Source: Magnetospirillum sp.
GTDB lineage: Bacteria > Pseudomonadota > Alphaproteobacteria > Rhodospirillales > Magnetospirillaceae
Length of the DNA: 64,000 nt
NCBI GenBank assembly: GCA_024707145.1
Contig: JANQAI010000005.1
Span: forward strand, 744,001-808,000
Direction: 5' to 3'
The notes beneath the pieces were generated by a model that did not search any database, had not been told where the DNA came from, and saw only the letters and a program-made list of their open reading frames with translations. The translations under genes and the position numbers were made by a program. Shown piece after piece: positions 1 to 12,200 of the stretch. Within the stretch, counting starts at the first letter, position 1. Every line of letters begins with the position of its first letter.

Positions 1-1307
<1,307 letters not shown>

Positions 1308-1312
1308 CCGTT

Positions 1313-1342
1313 CCTGTGTGCGATGGGCCTGTGTGCGATAGG
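1313..1342. repeat. Short tandem repeat, 15 bp x 2
   Basis: Two adjacent copies of CCTGTGTGCGATRGG directly follow the stop codon of the secreted-protein gene. They differ at one base. Probably a local slippage duplication. Confidence 0.6.
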
Positions 1343-1424
1343 GCGGTCGCTCTGTAAGTTTCCTGGCGGGTCGATATCGGGAAGACCGCCTGGTGATGAG
1401 GGACGGGGGTGCCGTGCCCTCGAT

Positions 1425-1449
1425 CAAGCCGGCTGTCATCACCGGCTTG
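1425..1449 (-). terminator. Terminator-like hairpin after the OmpA-like gene
   Basis: CAAGCCGG and CCGGCTTG form a perfect 8-bp stem around a 9-nt loop, just past the stop codon of the OmpA-like gene on the minus strand and between two convergent genes. There is no U-tract, so it is only a possible termination or 3'-end-stabilising structure. Confidence 0.35.
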
Positions 1450-1474
1450 GAGGTCCTCGGCGCCCCCCCAGACT

Positions 1475-2080
1475 CTACCGTACAGAAATTTCCACGCGAC
1501 GGTTTTGCGCCTCGGCCACGTCGTCGGCGGTCTGGACGATGGGTTCGCGCTCACCGCGCCCAGCGATGGTGATGGCGTCGGCGGCGATGCCGCGCTTGAC
1601 CAGGGTGTCGCGCATGGCCGCCGCCCGCTTCAGGGCCAGCTTGTCGTTGTCCTGCAGGTTGCCGACCCGGTCGGTATGGCCGATCACCACCACGTCCGCC
1701 ACGCGGCGGCGGGCGATTTCGGCGAAGACGTCCTCGAACACCGGCTTGGACTGCTCGGTCAGTTCGTCCTTGCCCTCCAGGAAGTACAGCAGGAACGAGC
1801 GGGGAGGCTGGGGGCGGGCGGCCAGGGCCTTGCCGAACACCTTTTCCACCTTGGCCTGGTCCATGGCCACGGGTTCCGCCTTGACGCCGGTATCGGCATG
1901 GACGGCGGCATAGGGCTTGTCGAGGACCGTGGTCGAGCCATCGCTCGCGGAATGCACCACCACGGCACCCACATGGCCGTCCTGTTCGGGCAGGACCACC
2001 ACCACGTTGGGCTTCAGGGATCCGCAGGCCGTTAGCAGCAGCCCCAGGGCCAGGATCGCGGCGAGTTTGATTTTGCTCAT
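1475..2080 (-). CDS. OmpA-family lipoprotein (C-terminal peptidoglycan-binding domain)
   Basis: A 201-residue protein with a lipoprotein signal peptide; the lipobox LLLTAC ends at the cysteine to be lipidated. The C-terminal half carries an OmpA-like fold with the signature VIGHTDRVGNLQDNDKLALKRA followed by GRGE and NRRVEI. This domain binds peptidoglycan, so the protein probably tethers outer membrane to cell wall. The methionine of MSKIKLAA is chosen because it opens the signal peptide; an upstream in-frame methionine would add an unlikely extension. It lies 16 bp behind the FecR-domain gene on the same strand, so the two form an operon. A role in anchoring the giant surface protein encoded nearby is inferred from location only. 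Confidence 0.85.
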   Translation of the reverse strand: MSKIKLAAILALGLLLTACGSLKPNVVVVLPEQDGHVGAVVVHSASDGSTTVLDKPYAAVHADTGVKAEPVAMDQAKVEKVFGKALAARPQPPRSFLLYFLEGKDELTEQSKPVFEDVFAEIARRRVADVVVIGHTDRVGNLQDNDKLALKRAAAMRDTLVKRGIAADAITIAGRGEREPIVQTADDVAEAQNRRVEISVR

Positions 2081-2096
2081 GGCTCGTCTCCCCCTC

Positions 2097-2561
2097 TCAA
2101 CGGTCGTCGTCGGCGCGGACGACGAATTCGGTCCCGCGTACACCCAGTACGGCGGCTGGCGTGCGGATGGTCATGGCCTCGGGGGTCTGCTGCACGATCT
2201 TTCCCGACTTCACCGCCAGGGTGCCCGAGCGCAGGCGCGAGGCGAACACCCCTTCGTTGGTGGTTGAGTTGAACTGGAATCGCTCCAGCGCCAGCACGGT
2301 GTCGGGCCCCAGCGACATCATGGAATTGTCGGCGAAGGTGATGCCGGCCGAACCGTCGTTGCCGGTGATCACCGTATCGGTCAGGGCCAGACGGTCCCCG
2401 GCCTTGAGCGGCAGGCGGCTGCCGGCCCGTTCGACGAACACCGCCCCGGCCACGTTCTTCGCCTGTCCGATCAGGTTGTCCTCGGCGACGGCCGGCGCGA
2501 CCGGCGTCTGAACAGTCAGCGCCGCCAGCAAGGCCAGGGCAAAAACCGAGATCCGATTCAT
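2097..2561 (-). CDS. Exported FecR-domain protein
   Basis: A 154-residue protein with an N-terminal signal peptide (MNRISVFALALLAALTV, cleavage near AVAED) and a FecR-type domain. The core shows VFVERAGSRLPLKAGDRL, TGNDGSAGITFADNSMMSLGP and the closing TIRTPAAVLGVRGTEFVV. FecR domains occur in periplasmic sensor or scaffold proteins. Here there is no sigma/anti-sigma partner; the neighbours are a CHASE2 kinase (divergent) and an OmpA-like lipoprotein (same operon). FecR-CHASE2 associations are common in bacterial genomes. The chosen ATG follows GGGGGATG as ribosome site. Two more in-frame ATGs lie upstream (one at 2573). Confidence 0.85.
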   Translation of the reverse strand: MNRISVFALALLAALTVQTPVAPAVAEDNLIGQAKNVAGAVFVERAGSRLPLKAGDRLALTDTVITGNDGSAGITFADNSMMSLGPDTVLALERFQFNSTTNEGVFASRLRSGTLAVKSGKIVQQTPEAMTIRTPAAVLGVRGTEFVVRADDDR

Positions 2562-2666
2562 GACATCCCCCATGCGATAGATTTTCGCGCGCATTGATAC
2601 ATTTTTTTTCTGCGCCTTGTAATGAAAACTATTTTATGCACAGGTCTGTGGCTTGGTTATGTCAGA

Positions 2667-2685
2667 AAATGTCGGTTTTTGTAGG
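2667..2685 (-). promoter_or_regulatory. Tandem-decamer element shared with the giant gene promoter
   Basis: Read on the minus strand, CCTACAAAAACC then GACATTT matches 18 of 19 bases of the element before the DUF4347 gene, in the same orientation relative to its gene. It can be parsed as two adjacent decamers (TCGATCCTAC, AAAAACCGAC), the arrangement bound by OmpR/PhoB-type regulators. It lies about 105 bp upstream of the FecR start. The regulator encoded at 5069-5779 is the obvious candidate to bind it; this is inference. Confidence 0.5.
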
Positions 2686-2774
2686 ATCGAGTGTCTCAAA
2701 ATAGGATTGTTTTACTTAATATTTTTCTTGGACGGCCATATGCTGGCTCATCCAGAGGGAACAAGGGCGGTGAC

Positions 2775-4847
2775 GTGAATTATCGAACTGGGCGTGTCGC
2801 GGCGGTGGTTGCCTCGGGCAAGGGACGCCCGTTTGGCCTGGCCGTGCTCGCCCTCTGCCTGGCGCTGCAGGTTCTCTCGCCTTCCCAGGTGACGATGATC
2901 CGCAACACCCTGTTCGATGGTTTTCAGGCCTTGTTCCCGCCGGAGCGGGGCTCCCGGCCGGCGACCGTGGTCGAGATCGACGAGAAAAGCCTGCGTGCCC
3001 TCGGGCAGTGGCCATGGCCCCGTTCACTGATGGCGCGCCTGCTGATGGCCGTCCAGGATGCCGGGCCCATGGTCATCGGCCTGGATGTGCTGATGCCGGA
3101 ACCCGACCGCTCTTCCCCCGACGTCATGGCCCTGTCGGCGGAACTGCCTCCGGACCTGAAGGAACGGCTGGCACGGCTGCCCAGCCACGACCGCCTGCTG
3201 GCCGGGGCCATTTCCGCCGGCCCGGCCCCGGTGGTGATGGGCGTGGCGGGGCTTCCCGCCGGCATGTCGGGAGGGAGCACCGGCCCCATGCCGCCGGTGC
3301 GGCTGCGGGGCGAGTTCATCGTACCCGGCACGGCGCTGTACGACGCATTGCTGCGCAGTCGCCCGGAATTGGACCGCGCAGCGGCGGGCCATGGCCTGCT
3401 GTCGGTGGAACGGGATGCGGATGGCGTGGTGCGCCGGTTGCCGCTAGTGGCGTGGGTGGGTGGACGTCCCTTTCCCAGCCTCGCGGTCGAGATGGTGCGC
3501 CAAGCGGCGGGCATTCCCGCCATCGAGGTGACGGTGGGCCGGGACGGGGTGCGCGAGCTGGCCGTCGGACGCGTGCATCCGCCGGTGTCGACGGATGGGA
3601 CCGTGTGGCTGCATTTCGGCCGGGGGCAGGTGGTTCGTTCCCTTTCGGCCCTGGACGTGCTGGAGGGCAAGGCTGATGTAGGCCTGCTGCGGGACCATCT
3701 GGTGCTGATCGGGGTCACCGGCCTGGGGTTGGCGGCGCAGCAGGCGACGCCGGTCGAGGCATCCTCGCCGGCGGTGGAGATTCATGCCCAATTGCTGGAT
3801 GCCCTGTTGGAGGGCGAGTTGCTGCAACGGCCGTCCTGGGCCCTGGCGGTGGAAACTGCGACGTTGCTGGTCCTGGGGCTGGCGCTGGTCTTCGCTCTTC
3901 CTTCGCTGCTGGCGCGCGGCCACTGGCTCCCGGTGGCGGGCGGGTTGCTGCCCTTGCCGGCGTCGGCGCTGATGTTCCGGGAATACGGACTGCTGCTGGA
4001 TGGCGCCGTGCCGCTGCTGGGGGCCGTCCTGGTCTACATGGCGATGGCGGCGGCGCTGGCGGTGGACGGCGAGCGGCAGCGCCTGGGCCTGCAATCGGCC
4101 TTGGAAGACCATCGCCTGCGCATGGCGCATATGGGCGGCGAACTGGCCGCCGAACGCCGCGCCGCCGAAGACCGCCTGCACTTCATCGACATGATCAGCC
4201 ATGAATACCGTACGCCGCTGTCGGTGCTGCGGACCGGGCTGGATGTGCTGGAGCTCCGCCTGCACGACACCACCCATGTGAAATCCCTGTGGCGCATGCG
4301 CCGTGCGGTGGTGCGGCTAACTGAAATCGTGGATGTGGGGCTGGCCCGGGCCCGGCTGGAAGTGGCTCAGATCCCCCTGGAGCGGACGGATACGAAACTT
4401 GGGGCTTGTCTGGCCGAGGCGGTGTCCGCATGCCGGGCCGCCTATCCCACACGGACCATTCACCTGTCCGTTCCCGAACCGGCGCCAGTCATTTCCGCCG
4501 ACGGCCCCATGCTCAAGACCGCGCTGCTGAACCTCATCGACAACGCGTTGAAATATTCTGACGACGATTTCCCGGTGGCGGTGCACCTGGGGTGGGACGA
4601 GGGGGATGCCGGGTCGTGCCAGATCGCCGTCACGGATCAGGGCATCGGCATGAGCAAGGCCGAGACGGCGCGGGTGTTCGAAAAATTCTACCGGGCGCCC
4701 AAGGCGATGGCCAAGCAGGGCACGGGCATGGGGTTGGGCATCACCCGGCGGATTATCGAATTGCACGGCGGCAGGATCGACTTGGCCAGCTCTCCGGGCG
4801 AGGGCACGACGGCGACCATCTTCCTGCCCCTTACGCCTTTGGTATGA
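2775..4847 (+). CDS. CHASE2-domain sensor histidine kinase
   Basis: A membrane sensor kinase of about 690 residues. After one transmembrane helix (near 18-38) comes an extracytoplasmic CHASE2 domain of about 300 residues (ATVVEIDEKSLRALGQWPWPR is its typical opening), then three closely spaced transmembrane helices (about 355-435), a short coiled linker, a HisKA dimerisation domain with SHEYRTPLSVL (phospho-acceptor His476) and a HATPase domain with NLIDNALKYSDD, DQGIGMS and GTGMGLGI. Its partner is the response regulator 220 bp downstream. A GTG start at 2775 is preferred because GGAACAAGGGCGG precedes it; an in-frame GTG at 2691 would add 28 residues. It is divergent from the FecR gene and very likely controls this surface-protein locus. 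Confidence 0.9.
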   Translation: MNYRTGRVAAVVASGKGRPFGLAVLALCLALQVLSPSQVTMIRNTLFDGFQALFPPERGSRPATVVEIDEKSLRALGQWPWPRSLMARLLMAVQDAGPMVIGLDVLMPEPDRSSPDVMALSAELPPDLKERLARLPSHDRLLAGAISAGPAPVVMGVAGLPAGMSGGSTGPMPPVRLRGEFIVPGTALYDALLRSRPELDRAAAGHGLLSVERDADGVVRRLPLVAWVGGRPFPSLAVEMVRQAAGIPAIEVTVGRDGVRELAVGRVHPPVSTDGTVWLHFGRGQVVRSLSALDVLEGKADVGLLRDHLVLIGVTGLGLAAQQATPVEASSPAVEIHAQLLDALLEGELLQRPSWALAVETATLLVLGLALVFALPSLLARGHWLPVAGGLLPLPASALMFREYGLLLDGAVPLLGAVLVYMAMAAALAVDGERQRLGLQSALEDHRLRMAHMGGELAAERRAAEDRLHFIDMISHEYRTPLSVLRTGLDVLELRLHDTTHVKSLWRMRRAVVRLTEIVDVGLARARLEVAQIPLERTDTKLGACLAEAVSACRAAYPTRTIHLSVPEPAPVISADGPMLKTALLNLIDNALKYSDDDFPVAVHLGWDEGDAGSCQIAVTDQGIGMSKAETARVFEKFYRAPKAMAKQGTGMGLGITRRIIELHGGRIDLASSPGEGTTATIFLPLTPLV

Positions 4848-4924
4848 TAGGGAGCATGCCAATTAACGTGTATGGAGGGGGCGGACCAGAATCCTGAATT
4901 AACATTGTCTGTATGATTGATCGG

Positions 4925-4944
4925 CCGTCCGTTGTGGCGGACGG
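4925..4944. other. Small hairpin between kinase and regulator genes
   Basis: CCGTCCG and CGGACGG pair around a 6-nt loop in the 221-bp gap between the kinase and its regulator. There is no U-tract. It could be an attenuator or a processing site; function unknown. Confidence 0.3.
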
Positions 4945-5068
4945 AATGTCCGTGGCGGATATTCGACCGGGATTGGGGAACGGACCGGCCGCGCAGGTTC
5001 CGCCATAGACGCAGGAGGTATGGGGCTGGGCCGTGTAGGCGCGCGCCCCAGGCTGCTTTGGGGGCGCC

Positions 5069-5779
5069 ATGACGAGAATCATCCTTGCCGAGGACGAGGT
5101 TGACCTGCGGGAAGGGCTGGAGGAATGCCTGACACTGCTGGGCTTCGAAACGGTGGGCGTTGGATCCGCGCTTGAGCTGTTTCAGAAGCTGGCCACCGAT
5201 TCCTTCGACGTGGCGGTGATCGATGTCGGCCTGCCCGACCAGAGCGGCTTCGATATCGCTTCGGTCCTGACCAGGCGGCCCGAAATGGGCGTGGTCATCC
5301 TGACGGCCCTGGGAGGAACCGAGGATCGCATCCGCGGCTTCGCCAGCGGGGCGGATTTGTACTTCGTCAAGCCCGTCGATTGCCGGGAATTGGGGGCGGC
5401 GATCCATAGCCTCCGCCGCCGGCTGGAAAACGGGCGGGCGGCACCGGCCGCCATCGCGGCCGCGCCTTCGGGCGGGTGGGTTTTCGATCGCACGCGCTGG
5501 GCTTTGCGGACCAGCGGAAACGTCGAGATCGACCTGACCTCGGCCGAGATCACCTTGCTGGAAAGGTTGCTGCAGCACCCGGGGGAGACCGCGACCCGGC
5601 AGGAATTGCTGGCCGCCCTCGGCTATGAGGAGGACGAGGCCGGAAACCGCAATCTGGAAGCCATCGTGCGCCGTCTGCGCCGCAAGATCGAAAGTGTTGC
5701 GGGAGGCAAGGCGCCGATCCAGACGGTGCACAGCCGCGGTTATTTGTTCTCTGCCCCGGTGGCGGTCGTCGTCGCCTGA
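5069..5779 (+). CDS. OmpR-family response regulator
   Basis: A 236-residue DNA-binding response regulator. The receiver domain shows AEDE (acidic pocket), Asp52 in VIDVGLPD as the phosphorylation site, Thr79 and Lys101 (FVKP). A short linker leads to a winged-helix domain (about 140-232) with LTSAEITLLERLL, NLEAIVRRLRRKI and the C-terminal HSRGYLF typical of OmpR/PhoB proteins. It follows the CHASE2 kinase on the same strand and is its likely partner. The tandem 10-bp repeats upstream of the FecR and DUF4347 genes fit its class of binding site. Its 3' end overlaps a small minus-strand gene by 40 bp. Confidence 0.92.
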   Translation: MTRIILAEDEVDLREGLEECLTLLGFETVGVGSALELFQKLATDSFDVAVIDVGLPDQSGFDIASVLTRRPEMGVVILTALGGTEDRIRGFASGADLYFVKPVDCRELGAAIHSLRRRLENGRAAPAAIAAAPSGGWVFDRTRWALRTSGNVEIDLTSAEITLLERLLQHPGETATRQELLAALGYEEDEAGNRNLEAIVRRLRRKIESVAGGKAPIQTVHSRGYLFSAPVAVVVA

Positions 5780-5955
5780 GGTTCTGGTGGGAAGATGGCG
5801 ACGCCGGTAAGGCGTTCCACTTCCCCGATTAGGCCAAGCGCCTGAACCCAATCCAGATCGTATTCGCCAGTCTTACTCATGATCCGTCTGGTGATGTGAT
5901 CCGCCGAACGGTTATCGAGGCTGCGCACGATCTCTTGGGCCAATTCCACGAGCAT
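5740..5955 (-). CDS. Small protein of unknown function
   Basis: A 71-residue product beginning MLVELAQEIVRSL. The start is well supported by GGAGGAA seven bases before the ATG. The sequence looks alpha-helical (HITRRIMSKTGEYDLDWVQALGLIGEVERL) with a Pro/Thr/Ala-rich tail. No signal peptide, membrane helix or known domain is seen. Its 3' end overlaps the end of the response regulator gene on the other strand. I do not recognise it. Confidence 0.55.
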   Translation of the reverse strand: MLVELAQEIVRSLDNRSADHITRRIMSKTGEYDLDWVQALGLIGEVERLTGVAIFPPEPQATTTATGAENK

Positions 5956-6118
5956 AACGGTTCCTCCGCTTGGAAAACCCGGATTCCCGGAATGGGAAGC
6001 CAGGAACACAAGGGGCGGATGACGTGCGGGAATACCTGCCCCTGATGGAGATGCTGTGTGGAGTTGAATAAATTGACATGAAGTAATGTTCAACAATCGA
6101 ATTCTTTATTGAGGCGAC

Positions 6119-6152
6119 AACAAGCAACAAAAACCTACAAAAACCAACATTT
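6119..6152 (+). promoter_or_regulatory. Three tandem decamers upstream of the giant surface-protein gene
   Basis: Adjacent 10-bp units AACAAGCAAC, AAAAACCTAC and AAAAACCAAC sit in an unusually AT-rich leader. The last two share their framing with the copy upstream of the FecR gene. A 10-bp period puts each unit on the same DNA face, as in OmpR/PhoB sites. The block ends about 105 bp before the preferred ATG (6255), the same distance as in front of the FecR gene. Confidence 0.55.
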
Positions 6153-6254
6153 CTAGGGAATTTTGTCAAAAATTTTCCGAAATATATTGTAATGGTGCGC
6201 AGAGTGGTGGTATCAGCCCCATTCAAAGACTTCTTCAAGCCTTTGGGGGGTGAA

Positions 6255-9200
6255 ATGAAGCTGGTCCTTGAACCCCGTTGCCTGTTCGATGGTTCGGTCG
6301 CCGCGACGGCGGATCATGCCGCCGATGCTGCTCAGCAAACTTCCGCCATTCCTGCCGACGCCCAGGGCGCCGATGCCGCCCATGCGGATACGGGTTCGCA
6401 CGATGCCGCCCCTCCGGCGGTCGGCCAGGCGGCGGAGGCATCCTCGGCGCGCGAGATCATGTTCGTGGACCAGCGCGTGGCCGGCTGGGAGCAGTTGGTT
6501 CAGGACGCCCGCCCGGACGTGCAAGTGGTGGTGCTGGACCTGCACCGCGATGCGCTGACCCAGATTTCCGAAACGTTGACCGGCCGCCAGGGCATCGAGG
6601 CCATCCACATCGTCTCGCACGGCAGCGGCGGCAGCCTCGATATGGGCAACGGCGTGGTGACGGCATCGGCGCTGGCCGCCAATTCCGATCAGGTGGCGAG
6701 TTGGCGTGACCATCTGGCGGATGGCGCCGACATCATGCTGTGGGGCTGCGACGTGGGGGCGGGAGAGGCCGGGCAGGCCCTTCTGGCCGACCTGCATTCC
6801 CTCACCGGCGCCGACGTGGCCGCCTCGACCGACGCCACCGGCGCCACCGCCCGGGGCGGCGACTGGGTGCTGGAGCGTGCGGTGGGGGGCATCGAGCACG
6901 ACACCCCGCTGACCGCCGCCGGCATTGCCGGCTATGATTCCCTGCTCGCGCCGCCCGCCATCAGCGATACCCAGCCGGCCAACCAGACCCGCGAGGTGGT
7001 GGAGGACGGCACGCTCGGCATGGCGAGATCTGTCCGTCTCGGGCAACGGCACCCTGACCGTGACCCTGACGCTGACCGAACACGGCCATGCGCCGGCCGC
7101 CGGCACCTTCTCGCTCGCCGGCACCAGCGGGCTGAGCTTCACCGCGGGCGACGGCACCAGCGACACCGTCATGACCTTTTCCGGCACGGCAGCGGACATT
7201 AACGCCGCTCTGTCCGGCCTGACTTACCGTCCCACCGCCAATTACAACGGCGACGCCAAGTTCGCTGTCTCCGTCACCAGCGGCGAGGGCAACGCCAGTG
7301 CGGACGTGAACATCCAGGTGGTGCAGACCAACGACGCCCCGGACCTCAATCCCCCGGCCCTGGGTAGCCCCGCCGTCGCCACGGTGAACGAGGGATTCGG
7401 CAACACGGTGGTGCTGACGCCGCAGAATTTCGGCATCGACGCCACCAGCCTCGCCACCCTGGGCCTGTTCGACGCCGATCTGGACCCCGCTTTGTCCACG
7501 GCCAAGGTGCAGACCGCCGACCAGCTCACCTTCGAGCTGACCGCCGTCCCCGACCTCGCCAAGGGCCGCCTGTACAAGGACGGCGCGCCCTTGCTGGCCG
7601 GGTCGCTGTTCACCCTGGCCGACCTGATGGCCGGGCGCATCACCTACGAACACCAGGGGGCGCAGGCCAACAACGCCCTGGCGGCGGGCAGCGAGGCCGA
7701 CAGCTTCACCGTGACCATCCGCGACGGCGCGGGCGGCAGCGATACCGGCACCATCAATATCAGGATCGTGCCGGTCAACCAGGCGCCGGTGGTCAGCGGC
7801 GCAGCCTCGGTCACCGCCTATGAAGGCCGCAATGGGGTGCCGGTGACCATCAGCATTTCCGACCCCGACCAGGTCAGCGGTACCTGGAAGATTTCCTTCA
7901 GCGACCTCGATCTGCAAGGGGGCGTGCTGTATCTGGAAAACGGCGGCAACGGGCAGTACAACGCCGGCACCGACACGCTGATCACCGACGCCTACGTCTT
8001 CACCGGCACATTGGCGCAACTGAATGCCAAGCTGCGCCTTGACGTCAGCGGCAACGAACCCTCAAGCAGCATCACCTTCAAGGTGACCGCCACCGACGAC
8101 GACGGCGGCACCGTGAACGCCGGCGCCACGGCGGGCGACGGCGCCTCCGGCACCGTCACGGTTACCATCGATCCGGTGGAGAACAACGACCATCCGGTGC
8201 TGGCCACCAATGCCGGCGCCGATGCTGGAAATCCGGTCTATGCCGGCGACGGCGTCCACACCATCGACGTCGACAGCACCCTGCTGGGCATCACCGACCC
8301 CGACAGCCCCGATACCACCCTGACCTTCACCCTGACCTCGGGGATCGTGCGCGACAGCGGCAACGGCACCGCCTATCTGTTGCGGGACGGACTGGCGCTG
8401 TCCAACGGCGGTTCCTTCACCTATCAGGATGTCCTGGACGGCAGGATCCAGCTGGTCCTTACCGGCGGCAGCGGCGTCAACGACTTCCACTTCGATTTCC
8501 AGGTCCGCGACGGCGAGATCACCGCCTTTTCCACCGTCCGGCAGGTGGTGGACCCCATCGACGGCGGCACCCGCAATGCGGCGGACACCGCCTACCTGAC
8601 CCATGCGTTTCATTTCCGCTTCGATACGCCGTCCGGTTCGGGCGGCAGCTACACGCCCGAGCCGGCCAACCAGGCGCCGCAGGTCACCCAGATCATCGGC
8701 ATCCGGGCCGGCGAGCTGGTCGAAGGCGGCACGGTGACCCTGAAGGGCGACGGCAGCGGCCCCGGCATCGTCATCACCGATTTGGACAACGGCGATGCCG
8801 AACTCACCATCCGCCTGGAAACCCTGCCCACCGGTGGCACCCTGCTGCTGAATGGTGCGGCCATCCCCCTGTTCGGCAGCTTCACCTACGCCGATCTGAA
8901 GGCGGGCAAGGTGACGTACCGCCATGACGGCGGCGAATATTTCCAGTCCGGCAACCTGGGTTTCACCTTCTCGGTGTCCGACGGTGCGGCCGCGCCGGTG
9001 ACGCCGCCGGTCAATTCCAGCGCGCTGGACCCGCTGGATGCCGACCCCGCGCACAATTTCTCGGTTGAGGCGGCGCCGGTCAACGACACCCCGACACTGG
9101 CCGTCAACACCGCCGCCCTGGTCAAGGAAGGCTATTCCCTGGCCTTCAACACCGCCGGGCAGCCCGTCATCACCCTATCCGACGTGGACGGCAGCGGCGA

Positions 9201-12200
9201 TGCAGCCCCTGGCGTCTACGATCTTTTCCTCAGCGAGCCGGGCAACCACGAGCTTTACGTCACCGTCATCGACCTGCCGGATCACGGCACGCTGAAATAC
9301 GATGGCGTCGACGTCACCCTCGCCAACATGGCGACGCTGCACATCCTGAAAGCGGACATCGCCGCCGGCAAGCTGGTCTATCAGCACGACGGCACCGAGA
9401 CGACCACCGATTCCTTCCAGATCCGGGTGAACGACGCGCAGGGCGAGGCCAATTCCACCGGCAACACCGTCACCGTCGACATCAAGATCGCGCCGGTCAA
9501 CGACGATCCGGTGGTGGACCCCCAGACCGCCAACGACGGGGGCCATCCGCGCCCCGCCGGCACCTACAACACCGGCCTGCAGGTGGACGAAGGCGGCACC
9601 GGCGTCATCGGCGGCAGCAATGTTGCCCATGGCGACACGGCGTTCAACGCCAGCACGGACGGCAGCACCCGGTCGCAGTTGATTGCCACCGATCCCGACA
9701 ACTCCCCCACCCAGGTCCAGTACCGCATCACCGAGAACGTCCAGTACGGCAAGCTGATGCTGAACGGCCAGGTCCTGGGCGTGAACAGCACCTTCACCCA
9801 GGACGATTTGGACAACGGCCGCATCACCTATGTGCATCTGGGCGACAATGGCGCGGGCCAGGGGGTGGTCTCGGATTATTTCCGCTTCGAGGTCGGCGAC
9901 GCCGGTCCCGGCACCTATCCCACCGGCAAGTTCGACATCGAGGTGTGGAGCCAGACCAACGACACGCCTACGGTCACGGTTCCGGGCACGCCCGTCGTCA
10001 TCGACGATGTGGCGCCGACGGACAATCCCATCGCCGGGATTTCGGTGGGCGACCCGGATTTCCCCGCCAACGATGGCGAGCTTCTGGTCACCCTGCGCCT
10101 GACCGATGCCGGAGGCACTCCGCTGGAGCCTGGTGGATTACGCCGGCTACACCATCACCAGCGGCGTCACCGGCTCGGGCGTGGACGTGGTCAGCGACGG
10201 CGTGGAGAAGGCGCTGGTGCTGCGCGGCACGGCGGCCGAGATCAACGCCTATCTGGCCGGCTTGCAATTCGGTTCGGCCAACGACCCTAACACCGTGCTG
10301 AAGCTGGAAGTGGTGGTGGACGACCGCACCTACAGCGGCGCCACTCCCCTTTCCGACGCCAATGGCGGCGCCGAGAATCAGAATCAGGCCGAGGGTGGCG
10401 CGCCGGTGGCGGTCAGCACCGGCGTCTTCGATCCCTACGACACCCAGGTTTCCGCCTTCGGCGGTTACAACCTGGTGTCCAAGTCGATGAGCCTGCGGAT
10501 TTCGACCGAGGACGAAGTCCCCACCGTCAGCGTGCCGGCGACGCAGACGGTAGACGAGGACGTGCGCACCACCATCCTCGGCATCTCGGTGGGCGATCCG
10601 GAATCGGAAGGGTTCGGTACCAACGTCACGGTCACCCTGACGGTGGGCTCGGGCAAACTGAACGTGGGGTCGCTTACGGGCGTGACGGTCAGCGGCAACG
10701 GCACGTCCACCATCACCCTGACCGGCACCGCGGACAAGATCGACACCCTGCTGGGCGCGGGCGTGGACTACACCTCGGCCGCCGACAACAACACCGACAA
10801 CAACGGTGCCGCGGCGGGCGACGCCACCCTGACCGTGACCATCACGGAAGGCGCCTCGGCCATCGGCAACGAGGCGGGGGGCGATCCCGGCAGCGACAGC
10901 ACCAGCGCCAGCTTCGCCATCGCCGTCACCCCGGTCAACGACGCCCCGGTGGTCAGCCAGTCGGGTTCGGCCATTGCCGTGTCCGATCCCCTGGCCCCGG
11001 TGTCGGTGGATGGCTTCAGCGTCGCCGACAAGGACATCTCCGGCGACGCTGGCAACCTGACGGTGGACGAACAGAATTTTGTGCAGGTGACGGTGCGCCT
11101 GCTGGACGAGAACGGCAATCCGTTGGCTGTCGGCAGCTATGCCGGCGTGGTGCTGGAAGTGGCCGCCAATGGTGGGCTGGTCATCGACGGCACCCTGGAC
11201 GGCACCAATGCCGCCCTGCAGATCCGCGGCACCCTGGCCGAGGTGAACACCGCCCTGGCCGGGTTGAAGCTGACCCTGGGCAGCACGCTGGGCGACGCCG
11301 ACCATCCCTACAAGGTGCAGGTGGTCGCCGACGACCGCATCCGCGACCTCAACACCGGCGTGCTGGACAGCAGCGGCATCGACGCCAACGGCGGCGAGCA
11401 GAACAATTCCAACGGCGGCACCAGCGCCCAGGCGGTGCCCACCACTGAACTGAACGCCTATAGCGGCGCCGTGCCGGCCGTCTACAACCTGGCCGCCGCC
11501 ACCCGCATCATCTGGCCGTCCTCGGGCAACGAGGCGCCCACCGTGGGCAAGTCGTCGGCCGCGACGGTGAACGAAGACATCCGCACCTTCGTCGGCGGGG
11601 ATTTCACCATCACCGACACCGAATCCGACAATTTCGGCCTCAAGGTGCGGGTGACCCTGAGCACCGGCGGCAACGGTACCCTGGGCGTCGGCGGCGCCAC
11701 GGCGCAGAACGGCAGCACGCTTTCCAGTGTGACCGTGGTCAGCGGCGACGAAACCGGGACGCTGGTGCTGGAAGGCACGGCCGGCGACATCGAGGCACTA
11801 CTGAACAACGCCACCAACGGCCTGCATTTCACCTCGGCGGCCGACGACAATAGCGACCACAACGGGGCCGCTGCCGGCGATGTGACCGTGACGGTGACCA
11901 TCGACGAATACCAGGCCGCCACCACCTTCGGCATGACGCCGCAGACGGCCAGCGCCAGCTTCGGCATCGCCGTCACCCCGGTCAACGACGCCCCGGTGGT
12001 CAGCCAGTCGGGTTCGGCCATCGCCGTGTCCGATCCCCTGGCCCCGGTGTCGGTGGATGGCTTCAGCGTCGCCGACAAGGACATCTCCGGCGACGCCGGC
12101 AACCTGGCGGCGGGGGAACAGGACTTCATGCAGGTGACGGTGCGCCTGCTGGACGAGAACGGCAATCCACTGGCCGCCGGCAGCTATGCCGGCATGGTGC

